From assembly GCA_040386975.1 (NCBI GenBank), contig JAZKEO010000006.1, positions 244,449-308,448 of the forward strand: a stretch of 64,000 nucleotides of DNA, written 5' to 3'. The position numbers and the translations under genes were made by a program. This DNA is from M2408 sp040386975 (GTDB lineage: Bacteria > Bacteroidota > Bacteroidia > Flavobacteriales_D > Crocinitomicaceae). The notes beneath the pieces are model-generated. The model was not told the origin of the DNA. It saw only the letters and a program-made list of their open reading frames with translations, and searched no databases. Shown piece by piece: positions 42,601 through 50,639 of this stretch (the first letter of the stretch is position 1; every line of letters starts with the position of its first letter).

Positions 42601-44307
42601 TTACTTCTTTGGTTCTTTAATGAAAATCTTAGAAAAATCTAAAGTCTCCATAGAATTCGTTTCAAAGTTTTTGATTTTTGAATTAATCATGGTGATGAAA
42701 TCATCATTAATCAAAGGCATCACAACAGCTTCATCGATTAACATTTGATCACATTTCACAAAATAATCATTTCTAGCTTTTGGATTTCTTTCTTTGGTTG
42801 CTAATTTAAGCAAACGATCGTATTCACTTGATTTATACTTCACAGTATTCATCGTCAAGGAATTTGAACCAATGTGCTCACTTGAAAATAAAGTCAAGAA
42901 ATTTTCTGGATCTGGGTAATCGGCAATCCATCCACCTCTCCACATTTTAGCTTTTCCATTTGAAATTGCTTCATCACGTTGATCAAGTGTACATAATTTG
43001 ATACGTACATCAACATTCAAGTTTGCTTTCAATTGTTTTTTAACACTTTCATACAAGATATAAATAGAATTTCCTGTTTGTGCGTTTACATATAAATCAA
43101 CTATTGGGAAACCTTTTCCTTCTGGATATCCAGCTTCAGCCATTAATTTTTTAGCTTGAGCTAAATTGAATTTGAATCCTTTAACACGTTTTGAATAATC
43201 TTCGATTTCAGGTACAAATCCGTTTTCACATGGGTAACCTTCTCCTTTTAAGTAATTATTTACAATGAATGTTCTATCAATAGCTAAGTTAAACGCTTTA
43301 CGCACTTTCACATCGTTGAAAGGTGCCGAATCGTGAGCAAAACCAACATAAGCAACACTTAAACTGTTTTTAGAATCAATTTTGTGTTTCACAGTCAAAC
43401 CAGCTTGTGCATCTTCCAAAGAACCTAAAATGTGTTCGATTTCGTCAACAGGAATTTCTAAAACCAAATCAATTTTTTTGTTTCTGAATGCCATCAACTC
43501 ACTTTTCTTGTTTGTGGCGTATGTCATTCTCACTTTTTCTAAAAATGGAAGTTGATTTCCGAAATCGTCTTTTCTCCAATAGTTGTTGTTGCGTTTTAAC
43601 AAAACTTCCTTATCGTTGATTGATTCCAAGACAAAAGGTCCAGTTCCAACAGGGTGATTTTTAATGTCGTTTTTATACGTTTCGTAAGCTTCTTTAGGAA
43701 AAATAGCCAAACTTGAATGCGTTAAAATTTTGTCGAAACCAACAAATGGTTCAATCAATTCAATCACTATTTTGTTGTCTTTAATTGTAATACCAGAAAC
43801 ACTTCCAGTAAGTGCTTTTCGGGTATTTTGATTAAATTCTTTTGCTCCTTTGATTTTATCAACAAGCATCCAGCTCATTTGATTAATCTTTAAACCGCTA
43901 CAAGCAAAATCTAAAGCGTATTTGATGTCTTCAACTGTTAATTCTCTTCCTTTTCCACCCGAAAAACATTCGTCATCATGAAAAAATATTCCTTCACGTA
44001 TCGTTAAAGTAAATGTTTTTGCGTCTGGACTAATAGAAAAACTACTTGCAATGTTTGGAACAACTTTGTTGTTGTTAAAATCGATGTTCAATAAAGATTC
44101 AAATAATTGACTTGCAATACGTTGGTTGTAAACATCTGCCGTAGCAACAGGGAACAAACAATTGATTTTTTCAGAGGACATGAAACGGAATTCGCCGCCA
44201 TATTTTGCTCCACCATTTGCTTTAAGCTGTGATATATCAACTTCATCGTTTGAACATGAACTTGCAAGTGCTAAACCTGTAATCAGAAACAAAAATTTTT
44301 TAAACAT
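42601..44307 (-). CDS. ABC transporter substrate-binding lipoprotein, peptide type (SBP family 5)
   Basis: Periplasm-facing peptide or nickel-type binding protein of about 568 residues. ATG 44307 gives the lipoprotein signal MFKKFLFLITGLALASSC; an upstream in-frame Met at 44334 only adds a basic leader. Family hallmarks are GGEFRFMSSEKINCLFPV, a YALDFACSG... oligopeptide-binding core, the FNDVKVRKAFNLAIDR segment and the GGWIADYPDPENFL block near the C terminus. The permease and ATPase genes are not adjacent. Confidence 0.92.
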   Translation of the reverse strand: MFKKFLFLITGLALASSCSNDEVDISQLKANGGAKYGGEFRFMSSEKINCLFPVATADVYNQRIASQLFESLLNIDFNNNKVVPNIASSFSISPDAKTFTLTIREGIFFHDDECFSGGKGRELTVEDIKYALDFACSGLKINQMSWMLVDKIKGAKEFNQNTRKALTGSVSGITIKDNKIVIELIEPFVGFDKILTHSSLAIFPKEAYETYKNDIKNHPVGTGPFVLESINDKEVLLKRNNNYWRKDDFGNQLPFLEKVRMTYATNKKSELMAFRNKKIDLVLEIPVDEIEHILGSLEDAQAGLTVKHKIDSKNSLSVAYVGFAHDSAPFNDVKVRKAFNLAIDRTFIVNNYLKGEGYPCENGFVPEIEDYSKRVKGFKFNLAQAKKLMAEAGYPEGKGFPIVDLYVNAQTGNSIYILYESVKKQLKANLNVDVRIKLCTLDQRDEAISNGKAKMWRGGWIADYPDPENFLTLFSSEHIGSNSLTMNTVKYKSSEYDRLLKLATKERNPKARNDYFVKCDQMLIDEAVVMPLINDDFITMINSKIKNFETNSMETLDFSKIFIKEPKK

Positions 44308-44331
44308 TGCTTTTTTTGTTTTTATAGTCAA

Positions 44332-44339
44332 CAAATATA
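44332..44339 (-). promoter_or_regulatory. -7 box of the SBP gene
   Basis: The minus strand reads TATATTTG (TAnnTTTG), 25 bp before ATG 44307. Confidence 0.5.
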
Positions 44340-44444
44340 TAAATTATAATACAAAAAATCGTTTTTTATGAAAAATTGTAGCTTTAAAGTCAGATTTTTG
44401 GAACTTATAAATGTCTCATAGATTTATTATCTAAGGAAAATAAT

Positions 44445-44452
44445 TAATTTTG
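44445..44452 (+). promoter_or_regulatory. -7 box of the pdxJ promoter
   Basis: TAATTTTG fits TAnnTTTG, 48 bp before the pdxJ ATG. Confidence 0.45.
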
Positions 44453-44499
44453 ACAAAATTGCTAGTCGAATTGAATCATAAAAGTCCAGATTTTAAAAA

Positions 44500-45222
44500 A
44501 TGAGTCAAACAAAATTAAGTGTAAACATCAATAAAATTGCCACTTTGAGAAATGCTCGAGGAGGAAATTATCCTAATGTTGTTCAAGTTGCAATCGATTG
44601 CGAACGTTTTGGTGCCAATGGGATTACTGTACACCCACGTCCAGACGAAAGACACATTACAAAAAAAGATGTTTATGATTTAAAAAAAGTTGTAAAAACA
44701 GAATTTAACATCGAAGGCTATCCAGACGAGCGTTTTTTGAAAATTTTGGAAGAATTGAAACCTGAACAAGCAACTTTGGTTCCCGATCCACCACATGTGT
44801 TGACTTCAAATGCTGGTTGGGAAACAAAAAAATATTTAGTTGAACTACAAGAAATCATTTCAAAAATCAAAGCTTTGGGAATTCGTACTTCCATTTTTGT
44901 CGATACGAATTTGGAAAACATAGAATACGCAAAAAAAACTGGAACCGATAGAATTGAATTCTACACGGGACCTTATGCGGATGAATTTTCTCAAGGAAAA
45001 GAAAAAGCGATTGAATCTTTTGTTAAAGCAGCAAATTACGCCAAAGAATTAGGTTTGGGAATCAATGCTGGTCACGATTTGAATTTGGAAAATTTACGTT
45101 ATTTCAAAGAAAATATTCCTTTTTTGGATGAAGTTTCCATTGGACATGCAATTATTTCAGACTCACTTTATTTTGGTTTAGAAAATACAATTCAACGTTA
45201 TTTGTTTTTGTTGAGAGATTGA
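44500..45222 (+). CDS. pdxJ: pyridoxine 5'-phosphate synthase
   Basis: Last ring-closing step of the DXP-dependent vitamin B6 pathway, joining 1-deoxyxylulose-5-phosphate and aminoacetone-phosphate product. The 240-residue TIM barrel has the N-terminal LSVNINKIATLRNARGG, the catalytic region GITVHPRPDERHI, the ATLVPDPPH block and C-terminal GHDLNLENL. Its stop codon touches a perfect 52-bp palindrome, the probable shared terminator with arsC. Confidence 0.96.
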   Translation: MSQTKLSVNINKIATLRNARGGNYPNVVQVAIDCERFGANGITVHPRPDERHITKKDVYDLKKVVKTEFNIEGYPDERFLKILEELKPEQATLVPDPPHVLTSNAGWETKKYLVELQEIISKIKALGIRTSIFVDTNLENIEYAKKTGTDRIEFYTGPYADEFSQGKEKAIESFVKAANYAKELGLGINAGHDLNLENLRYFKENIPFLDEVSIGHAIISDSLYFGLENTIQRYLFLLRD

Positions 45223-45273
45223 ATTTTTTGTTTGTAGGGTTGCGATTAATCGCAACCCTACAAACAAAAAATT
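45222..45273. repeat. Perfect 52-bp palindrome
   Basis: Two 26-bp arms (left includes TTTGTAGGGTTGCGATT, right AATCGCAACCCTACAAA) with no loop and A/T-rich tips. It lies exactly between the convergent ends of pdxJ and arsC. It can act as a terminator both ways; its GC-rich centre resembles dispersed short repeats. Confidence 0.85.
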
Positions 45274-45281
45274 ATTAATAC

Positions 45282-45695
45282 CTACAAATAATATTGAACA
45301 AACTTCTTGCAATACATTTTTATTTCCTCACGAACTTCACGAAAAACAGCTAAAATTTCTTCTTCACTTCCAATAGCTTTTGCTGGGTCGGTGAAATTGT
45401 AGTGAAATTTTTGTGCTTTACTCGGAAAATAAGGACAATTTTCTTTAGCGTTGTCGCAAACCGTAATAACAAAATTAAATTCCACGTCTTTGTATTCATC
45501 AATGTTGTTGGAAGTGTGACTCGAAATATCGATTCCATCTTCCTGCATAATTTGAATAGCTTTTGGATTTACACCATGTGTTTCAATTCCAGCACTAAAA
45601 ACTTCTGCTTTACTTTCGGCAAAAAAACGTAAATACGCTTCTGCGATTTGACTTCTGCAACTATTTCCTGTGCAGAGAACTAAAATTTTTTTCAT
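45282..45695 (-). CDS. arsC: arsenate reductase, thioredoxin-coupled (low-MW phosphatase fold)
   Basis: Reduces arsenate to arsenite for export. The 137-residue protein has the phosphatase loop C8-x5-R14 (CTGNSCR) and the redox cysteines C80 and C87 (VCDNAKENCPYF), the full set for thioredoxin-coupled ArsC. A DPA motif follows (FTDPAKA). It is the last gene of the arsR operon on the minus strand, immediately downstream of a 42-residue ORF. No acr3 or arsB gene is next to it. Confidence 0.92.
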   Translation of the reverse strand: MKKILVLCTGNSCRSQIAEAYLRFFAESKAEVFSAGIETHGVNPKAIQIMQEDGIDISSHTSNNIDEYKDVEFNFVITVCDNAKENCPYFPSKAQKFHYNFTDPAKAIGSEEEILAVFREVREEIKMYCKKFVQYYL

Positions 45696-45699
45696 AAAA

Positions 45700-45828
45700 T
45701 CAGACTAATAACCAAATCACGTTTATGATACAAAATTTTGGGTCGAAGCCAAAAATTAATTGTAAAACGATTACTGACATCGTAATAATGATTGCTTTTT
45801 TATATTTAATGATATTTTTTAACAGCAT
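45700..45828 (-). CDS. small membrane-like ORF in the ars operon (42 residues)
   Basis: ATG at 45828 overlaps the end of the DUF6428-like gene and the stop lies 5 bp before the arsC start, so it fits the gap exactly. The peptide begins MLLKNIIKYKKAIIITM and continues as one long hydrophobic stretch with a central GFDPKF, compatible with a single membrane helix or a helical hairpin. It is too short for most gene finders. Function is unknown. It might be a chance frame. Confidence 0.4.
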   Translation of the reverse strand: MLLKNIIKYKKAIIITMSVIVLQLIFGFDPKFCIINVIWLLV

Positions 45829-46283
45829 TTTCCTCCTGGTTTACACGTTTCATTTTGTAACTCACTCAGTTGAACTTTAGTTTTTGGAGTGTCAACACCA
45901 CAAGAATCAGAAGCCAAACAAGCAGTTTTTTTGGCTGCTAAAATAAAGTTTACTCCATCAAATTCCAAATTGTATTTTCCAATGGTGTTGCTTTGATATT
46001 CAACTTCGATCTCTAAATCCTCGATATGTAATGTTTTTTCTGAAAGTGAAATGATTTTCAATAATTTTTCTGCACTCAAACGGTGGTCAAAATCATTTGC
46101 GTCCCACAATTGAAAATTTACCACTTTTTCAAGACGTTCTTTTCCACCACAATCTATAAAATGTTTTGTGATAACACCGATTTCTGTTACGTGAAAATGC
46201 TTTGGCACAATTTCACCTGAACTTAAGATAAAATTCACTGAATCAACATTTTGTAGGTGGGTTTTAATTTCTGAAAGTTTCAT
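45819..46283 (-). CDS. DUF6428-like protein of the ars operon
   Basis: A 154-residue soluble protein. It has an alpha/beta N-terminal region (INF-LSSGEIVPKHFHVTEIGVITKHFIDCGG) and ends in a Cys-rich tail, CKPGGKCC, with further Cys at ACLASDSCG. I recall similar ars-operon proteins listed as DUF6428 in Flavobacteriales; this is not a search result. The cysteine tail strongly suggests metal or arsenite binding. It follows arsR by 38 bp and is followed by the 42-residue ORF and arsC. Three of the four proteins carry clustered cysteines. Confidence 0.8.
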   Translation of the reverse strand: MKLSEIKTHLQNVDSVNFILSSGEIVPKHFHVTEIGVITKHFIDCGGKERLEKVVNFQLWDANDFDHRLSAEKLLKIISLSEKTLHIEDLEIEVEYQSNTIGKYNLEFDGVNFILAAKKTACLASDSCGVDTPKTKVQLSELQNETCKPGGKCC

Positions 46284-46321
46284 ATTTATATAATTTAATG
46301 ATTAATAAGCTCTTTTATTGA

Positions 46322-46663
46322 TTAACAACATTTATTTTCCTTTTCTTCTAATGTGATTGTCATCTTTGTGAAATAATTTTTCAAAAGATTCAAATTCGCC
46401 AAATCCAGACAGTAACAAATAGATGTTCCTTCGATATTTCCTTTTATTAAACCAGCATTTTTTAATTCTTTTAAGTGCTGGGAAATTGTTGGTTGTGCCA
46501 AAGGCAATTCTTTTACGATATCGCCACAAATACAAGAATCAACTTTGAGTAAATATTCAATGATTGCAATTCGAGCTGGGTGCCCCAAGGCTTTAATTAA
46601 AACTGCAAGCGAATTTTGCTGTTCCGTATAATCTGCTGTTTTTGTAATTCCCATTTTTATCAT
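46322..46663 (-). CDS. ArsR-family metalloregulator
   Basis: A 113-residue winged-helix repressor. Residues about 20-85 have the ArsR pattern: LIKALGHPARIAIIEYLL, VDSCICGDIVKELPLAQPTISQHLKELKNAGLI. The SCICGD motif at helix 3 matches the ELCVCD-type arsenic/cadmium site, and two more cysteines lie at the extreme C terminus (NKCC). The operator is a perfect 16-bp palindrome at 46666-46681, just 3 bp before the ATG, overlapping the likely -7 box. Confidence 0.93.
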   Translation of the reverse strand: MIKMGITKTADYTEQQNSLAVLIKALGHPARIAIIEYLLKVDSCICGDIVKELPLAQPTISQHLKELKNAGLIKGNIEGTSICYCLDLANLNLLKNYFTKMTITLEEKENKCC

Positions 46664-46665
46664 TT

Positions 46666-46681
46666 TAATATTGCAATATTA
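46666..46681. promoter_or_regulatory. ArsR operator (perfect 16-bp palindrome)
   Basis: TAATATTGCAATATTA is a perfect palindrome immediately upstream of arsR. Its left half also resembles the -7 box (TAATATTG), so repressor binding would block the promoter. Confidence 0.75.
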
Positions 46682-46772
46682 CGATAAATATTTTAAATCA
46701 ACAAAATTTTTATGAAAAATTGGTGAAATTTTTTTTATGTGAATTTAATTAAAGACTTTTAAAATTCTTATA

Positions 46773-46849
46773 TCGAGGTTTTTGAAAAATTAATTTGTGA
46801 GTTTACTCATGTAAATAAGCAAATTAATCTTTTTGAAATAACGATGAGG
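46773..46849. repeat. Structured repeat, family C copy 2
   Basis: Head TCGAGG, outer stem ATTAATTTG/CAAATTAAT, inner hairpin GAGTTTACTCATGTAAATAAGC, tail AACGATGAGG. The inner core is the same as in the copy at 58496-58566; the outer stem is different but complementary. It lies 9 bp from the 3' end of rlmB. Confidence 0.7.
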
Positions 46850-46857
46850 TAAGGATT

Positions 46858-47685
46858 TTAAATACGTTGTCTTAAGCGTTCGTAAAGAACCATACCCGTA
46901 GCAACTCCAACATTTAAAGAAGAAATTTCTCCTTTCATTGGGATTTTTGCTTTGATGTCGGCCATTTTTAATAAATCTTGAGAAATTCCATCTTCCTCAG
47001 AACCCATTATGATGACTACATTTCCTCTGAAATTCGCTTCGTGAAGTGGAATAGCTGTTTTTTCAGTACAAGCAATGATTCTAAATTCGGATTGTTGTGC
47101 ATAAAAAACGCTGTCTTTTAAGACATCAGATTTACACACTTTCATTCTATTTAAAGCACCAGATGAGGTTTTTATGGCATCGGCTGTAACTTGAACGGAA
47201 GATTTACTTGGTATCACAATCGCATCAACTCCCATACATTCTGCAGTTCGAGCAATTGCACCGAAGTTACGTACATCTGTTAAACGATCTAAAAATAAGA
47301 AACATTTTTTTTCGTCTTTTTCGATGGCTTCATCAACCAAACTTTCAAAATTATAATAGGTAACAGGAGAAATGTAAGCAACAACTCCTTGGTGATTTTC
47401 TTGTGTTAATTTATCTAATTTCTCAACAGGAACGAATTGAATGAAATAATTTTTACCAGCGGTAACTTCTTTTAATTCAAAAAACAACTCTTTGTTTATT
47501 CCTTTAGAAATAATGATTTTATTGATTTCTTTTTCTGCTTTTATCGCTTCAATAACGGCATGTACGCCGAAAATCATCAATTCATCAACCTTTTTTTGAT
47601 AATATTGTTTTTCGCCACCATCTCGTTGAAATGAGTTAGAACTTTTATTTTCAAATTTTTTATGTACTTTATTTTGGTGATTCAT
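46858..47685 (-). CDS. rlmB: 23S rRNA (guanosine-2'-O-)-methyltransferase RlmB / TrmH family
   Basis: SPOUT methyltransferase. The 275-residue protein has an N-terminal substrate-binding domain (GVHAVIEAIKAEKEINKIIIS) and the three knot motifs RNFGAIARTAE, IIMGSEEDGIS and SLNVGVATGMVLYE. These define the TrmH/RlmB group; RlmB (2'-O-methylation of G2251) is the best fit by length and domain content. A short Lys/Asn-rich leader precedes the domain. The promoter TAACTTTG (47701-47708) overlaps the end of the upstream OsmC gene. Confidence 0.92.
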   Translation of the reverse strand: MNHQNKVHKKFENKSSNSFQRDGGEKQYYQKKVDELMIFGVHAVIEAIKAEKEINKIIISKGINKELFFELKEVTAGKNYFIQFVPVEKLDKLTQENHQGVVAYISPVTYYNFESLVDEAIEKDEKKCFLFLDRLTDVRNFGAIARTAECMGVDAIVIPSKSSVQVTADAIKTSSGALNRMKVCKSDVLKDSVFYAQQSEFRIIACTEKTAIPLHEANFRGNVVIIMGSEEDGISQDLLKMADIKAKIPMKGEISSLNVGVATGMVLYERLRQRI

Positions 47686-47700
47686 ATCGAAGAATTTCTA

Positions 47701-47708
47701 CAAAGTTA
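47701..47708 (-). promoter_or_regulatory. -7 box of the rlmB promoter
   Basis: The minus strand reads TAACTTTG, 16 bp before the rlmB ATG and overlapping the OsmC stop codon. Confidence 0.55.
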
Positions 47709-48110
47709 AACAATATATGTGTATTCTATTTCAACATCCTTATCTAAACTTCTTCCAACGGGACAAGCTTTACCAGCGTTGATTATTTTTTGAGTCGTTT
47801 TTTCGTCCCAATTGTTGCCTTGTAAGTTCATTTCAATCACAATTTTTGCAATTTTTCGTGGAGCATCTGACATCACTTTAGTCACTTTCGCTTCACCTTT
47901 TTCAAAGTTAATTCCATGTGTTTGGCAAAAAACCCCCATAATTGTCATCACACACGAAGCGTAAGCTGTTGCCACTAAGTCAGTTGGTGAAAAAGCGGAA
48001 CCTTTACCATTGTTATCAACTGGTGCGTCTGTAATTATTTTTGTTTGGGATTTTTCATGCGTGCATTCAGTTCTTAAATCACCAAGATATTTTACTGTTG
48101 AAGTGTGCAT
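47706..48110 (-). CDS. OsmC family peroxiredoxin-like protein
   Basis: A 134-residue OsmC/Ohr-fold protein with both conserved cysteines, C53 (TAYASCVMTIMG) and C116 (GKACPVGRSL), and the N-terminal SPTDLVATA segment. Such enzymes reduce organic hydroperoxides. It is most like the YhfA/OsmC-like branch found across Bacteroidota rather than classical Ohr. It is monocistronic or co-transcribed with rlmB and divergent from lipA. Confidence 0.93.
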   Translation of the reverse strand: MHTSTVKYLGDLRTECTHEKSQTKIITDAPVDNNGKGSAFSPTDLVATAYASCVMTIMGVFCQTHGINFEKGEAKVTKVMSDAPRKIAKIVIEMNLQGNNWDEKTTQKIINAGKACPVGRSLDKDVEIEYTYIV

Positions 48111-48196
48111 TTGAACGTTAATTTATTGTAATTTTGTATTCTGTAAAATTAAGGAATTTTTAGATTTCTAAATGCTGATTTTATTTTTTAATCAAA

Positions 48197-49078
48197 ATGA
48201 GTGAAATAATTGATACTGAATCGAATCAAATTCGAATCAAAAAACCAAAATGGTTGCGTGTAAAACTTCCAATTGGCGAGAATTACAAAAAAGTTCGAGC
48301 TTTGGTTGATGAGCATAAATTGCACACAATTTGTGAGAGTGGAAGTTGCCCAAATATGGGTGAGTGTTGGGGTGAAGGAACGGCAACTTTTATGATTTTG
48401 GGTAATATTTGTACGCGAAGTTGTGGTTTTTGTGCTGTTCAAACGGGTCGTCCATTGGAAGTGGATGAATTTGAACCAGGAAGGGTAGCTCATTCCGTTA
48501 AAACGATGGGAGTAAAACATGCCGTTATAACTTCCGTTGACCGCGATGATTTGAAAGATGGTGGTGCTGGAATTTGGTTTCAAACAGTAAAAGCTGTACG
48601 TTATCAATCTCCAGGTACGACGATGGAAACCTTAATACCTGATTTTGCTGGTAAATGGGAAAATTTACAACAAATCATTGATGTTGCACCAGAAATTGTT
48701 TCACATAATTTGGAAACTGTTCGTAGGTTAACAAAACAAGTGCGTATTCAAGCAAAATACGATAGAAGTTTGGAAGTTTTATTTCGCTTAAAAAAAGGTG
48801 GAATGAGAACAAAATCAGGTGTTATGCTTGGTTTAGGTGAAACGCATGAAGAAATCATTGAAACAATGGAAGATTTAAGATCTGTTTCTGTTGATATTCT
48901 TACTTTAGGTCAATATTTACAGCCAACTCCAAAGCATTTACCAGTTGACGAATTTATTACGCCAGAGCGATTTGAAGAATACCGTGAATTGGGAATGAAA
49001 ATGGGTTTTCGTTATGTTGAAAGTGGTCCTTTGGTGCGTTCGTCTTACCATGCTGAAAAACATATTTTTGATATGTAA
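48197..49078 (+). CDS. lipA: lipoyl synthase
   Basis: Radical-SAM enzyme that inserts two sulfurs into octanoyl groups of lipoyl domains, such as that of OdhB in this window. The 293-residue protein has both iron-sulfur sites: the auxiliary cluster C46/C51/C57 (CESGSCPNMGEC) and the radical-SAM C72-x3-C76-x2-C79 (CTRSCGFC). The C-terminal conserved Ser is in VRSSYHAEKH. It heads the run lipA-lpdA-hemH, separated from lpdA by 91 bp with a separate promoter. Confidence 0.97.
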   Translation: MSEIIDTESNQIRIKKPKWLRVKLPIGENYKKVRALVDEHKLHTICESGSCPNMGECWGEGTATFMILGNICTRSCGFCAVQTGRPLEVDEFEPGRVAHSVKTMGVKHAVITSVDRDDLKDGGAGIWFQTVKAVRYQSPGTTMETLIPDFAGKWENLQQIIDVAPEIVSHNLETVRRLTKQVRIQAKYDRSLEVLFRLKKGGMRTKSGVMLGLGETHEEIIETMEDLRSVSVDILTLGQYLQPTPKHLPVDEFITPERFEEYRELGMKMGFRYVESGPLVRSSYHAEKHIFDM

Positions 49079-49144
49079 GGTCAAGAAAATAAATCATTTT
49101 TCTTCAATTTAATTTTCATAACAATTCTATTTCATATTAATATT

Positions 49145-49152
49145 TAACTTTG
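49145..49152 (+). promoter_or_regulatory. -7 box of the lpdA promoter
   Basis: TAACTTTG fits TAnnTTTG, 18 bp before the lpdA ATG, giving a short leader. Confidence 0.55.
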
Positions 49153-49169
49153 TCAAAAAAACAACAAAA

Positions 49170-50573
49170 ATGAGTTCTTACGACGTAACAATTATTGGTT
49201 CTGGTCCTGGTGGATATGTAGCAGCAATTCGCTGTGCACAATTAGGTTTGAAAACGGCAATTATTGAAAAATATGACACTTTAGGTGGAACGTGTTTAAA
49301 TGTTGGTTGTATTCCTTCAAAAGCTTTGTTGGATTCTTCTGAACATTTTCACAATGCGAAACATAATTTTGAAGCACATGGAATAAAAATTTCAAAATTA
49401 GAGGCTGACATCAAACAAATGGTTGCTCGAAAAGCAGAAGTTGTTGCTCAAACATCGAATGGAATTAAGTTTTTGATGGACAAAAATAACATTACTGTTT
49501 ACAACGGTGTTGGTTCTTTTGTTTCAAAAAATCAAATAGAAGTTAAATCAAATGACGGTAAAACGGAAGTTTTAGAATCTAAAAATATAATTATTGCAAC
49601 AGGTTCAAAACCGAACTTTTTTCCAGGAATGGAACCAGATAAAAAGAGAATCATTACTTCAACGGAAGCTTTAAAATTACAAGAAATTCCTAAAAAAATG
49701 CTTGTGATTGGTGGTGGAGTAATTGGTTTGGAATTAGGTTCTGTTTACGCACGACTTGGAACACAAATTGAAGTTGTTGAATTTTTAGATTCAATCATTC
49801 CAACGATGGATAAAACTTTGGGTAAAGAACTTACGAAAGTTTTGAAAAAAGAAGGTTTCAAATTTAATTTGGAGCATAAAGTACAATCTGTTGTAAACAA
49901 TGGAAAATCTGTTACTTTAAAAGCTCTAAACAAAAAAGGAGAAGAAGTTACATTTGAAGCAGATTATTGTTTGGTTGCTGTTGGAAGAAAAGCATACACA
50001 CAAGGTTTAAATCTTGAAAATGCAGGTTTAACTGCTGCAAAAAATGGGCAAATTGAAGTAAACGATCATTTGCAAACTGCTGTTCCAACTATTTTCGCTT
50101 TAGGAGATGTTGTTCGTGGAGCAATGTTGGCTCACAAAGCGGAAGAAGAAGGAGTTTTTGTTGCTGAATTTATCGCTGGACAAAAACCACATATCAATTA
50201 TAATTTAATTCCAGGAGTTGTTTACACATGGCCAGAAGTTGCTGCTGTTGGTAAAACAGAAGAGGAATTGAAAACTGCTGGTGTGGAATATAAGGTTGGT
50301 TCATTTCCAATCAAAGCTTTAGGTAGAGCAAGAGCAAGTATGGATATTCAAGGACTTGTGAAAGTACTTGCAGATAAAAATACAGATGAAATTCTTGGAG
50401 TTCACATGATCGCACCTCGTGCAGCAGATTTAATCATGGAAGCTGTTGTTGCAATGGAATACCGTGCTTCGGCAGAAGATATTGCTCGTATTTGTCATCC
50501 ACACCCAACGTATTCTGAAGCAATAAAAGAAGCTGCTTTGGATGCTACAGAAGCTAGAGCTTTGCATATCTAA
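49170..50573 (+). CDS. lpdA: dihydrolipoyl dehydrogenase (E3)
   Basis: FAD enzyme that reoxidises dihydrolipoamide of 2-oxoacid dehydrogenases and the glycine cleavage system. In the 467-residue protein, the FAD motif GSGPGGYVAA (10-19), the redox pair C42/C47 (GGTCLNVGCIPSK), the NAD motif VIGGGVIGLELGS and the catalytic HPHPTYSEA near the C terminus are all present. Its neighbours lipA (lipoate synthesis) and odhB elsewhere in the window fit the role. hemH follows 67 bp later. Confidence 0.97.
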   Translation: MSSYDVTIIGSGPGGYVAAIRCAQLGLKTAIIEKYDTLGGTCLNVGCIPSKALLDSSEHFHNAKHNFEAHGIKISKLEADIKQMVARKAEVVAQTSNGIKFLMDKNNITVYNGVGSFVSKNQIEVKSNDGKTEVLESKNIIIATGSKPNFFPGMEPDKKRIITSTEALKLQEIPKKMLVIGGGVIGLELGSVYARLGTQIEVVEFLDSIIPTMDKTLGKELTKVLKKEGFKFNLEHKVQSVVNNGKSVTLKALNKKGEEVTFEADYCLVAVGRKAYTQGLNLENAGLTAAKNGQIEVNDHLQTAVPTIFALGDVVRGAMLAHKAEEEGVFVAEFIAGQKPHINYNLIPGVVYTWPEVAAVGKTEEELKTAGVEYKVGSFPIKALGRARASMDIQGLVKVLADKNTDEILGVHMIAPRAADLIMEAVVAMEYRASAEDIARICHPHPTYSEAIKEAALDATEARALHI

Positions 50574-50639
50574 GTTAAGTTTTTTAACAACATAAATCTT
50601 TTTTTCTCTTAGGAGAGTATATTCAGAAAATTATTTTTC

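Noticed and set aside
48188..48607. 139-residue minus-strand frame over lipA
   Set aside because: It is antisense to the iron-sulfur motifs of lipA, with shadow composition.
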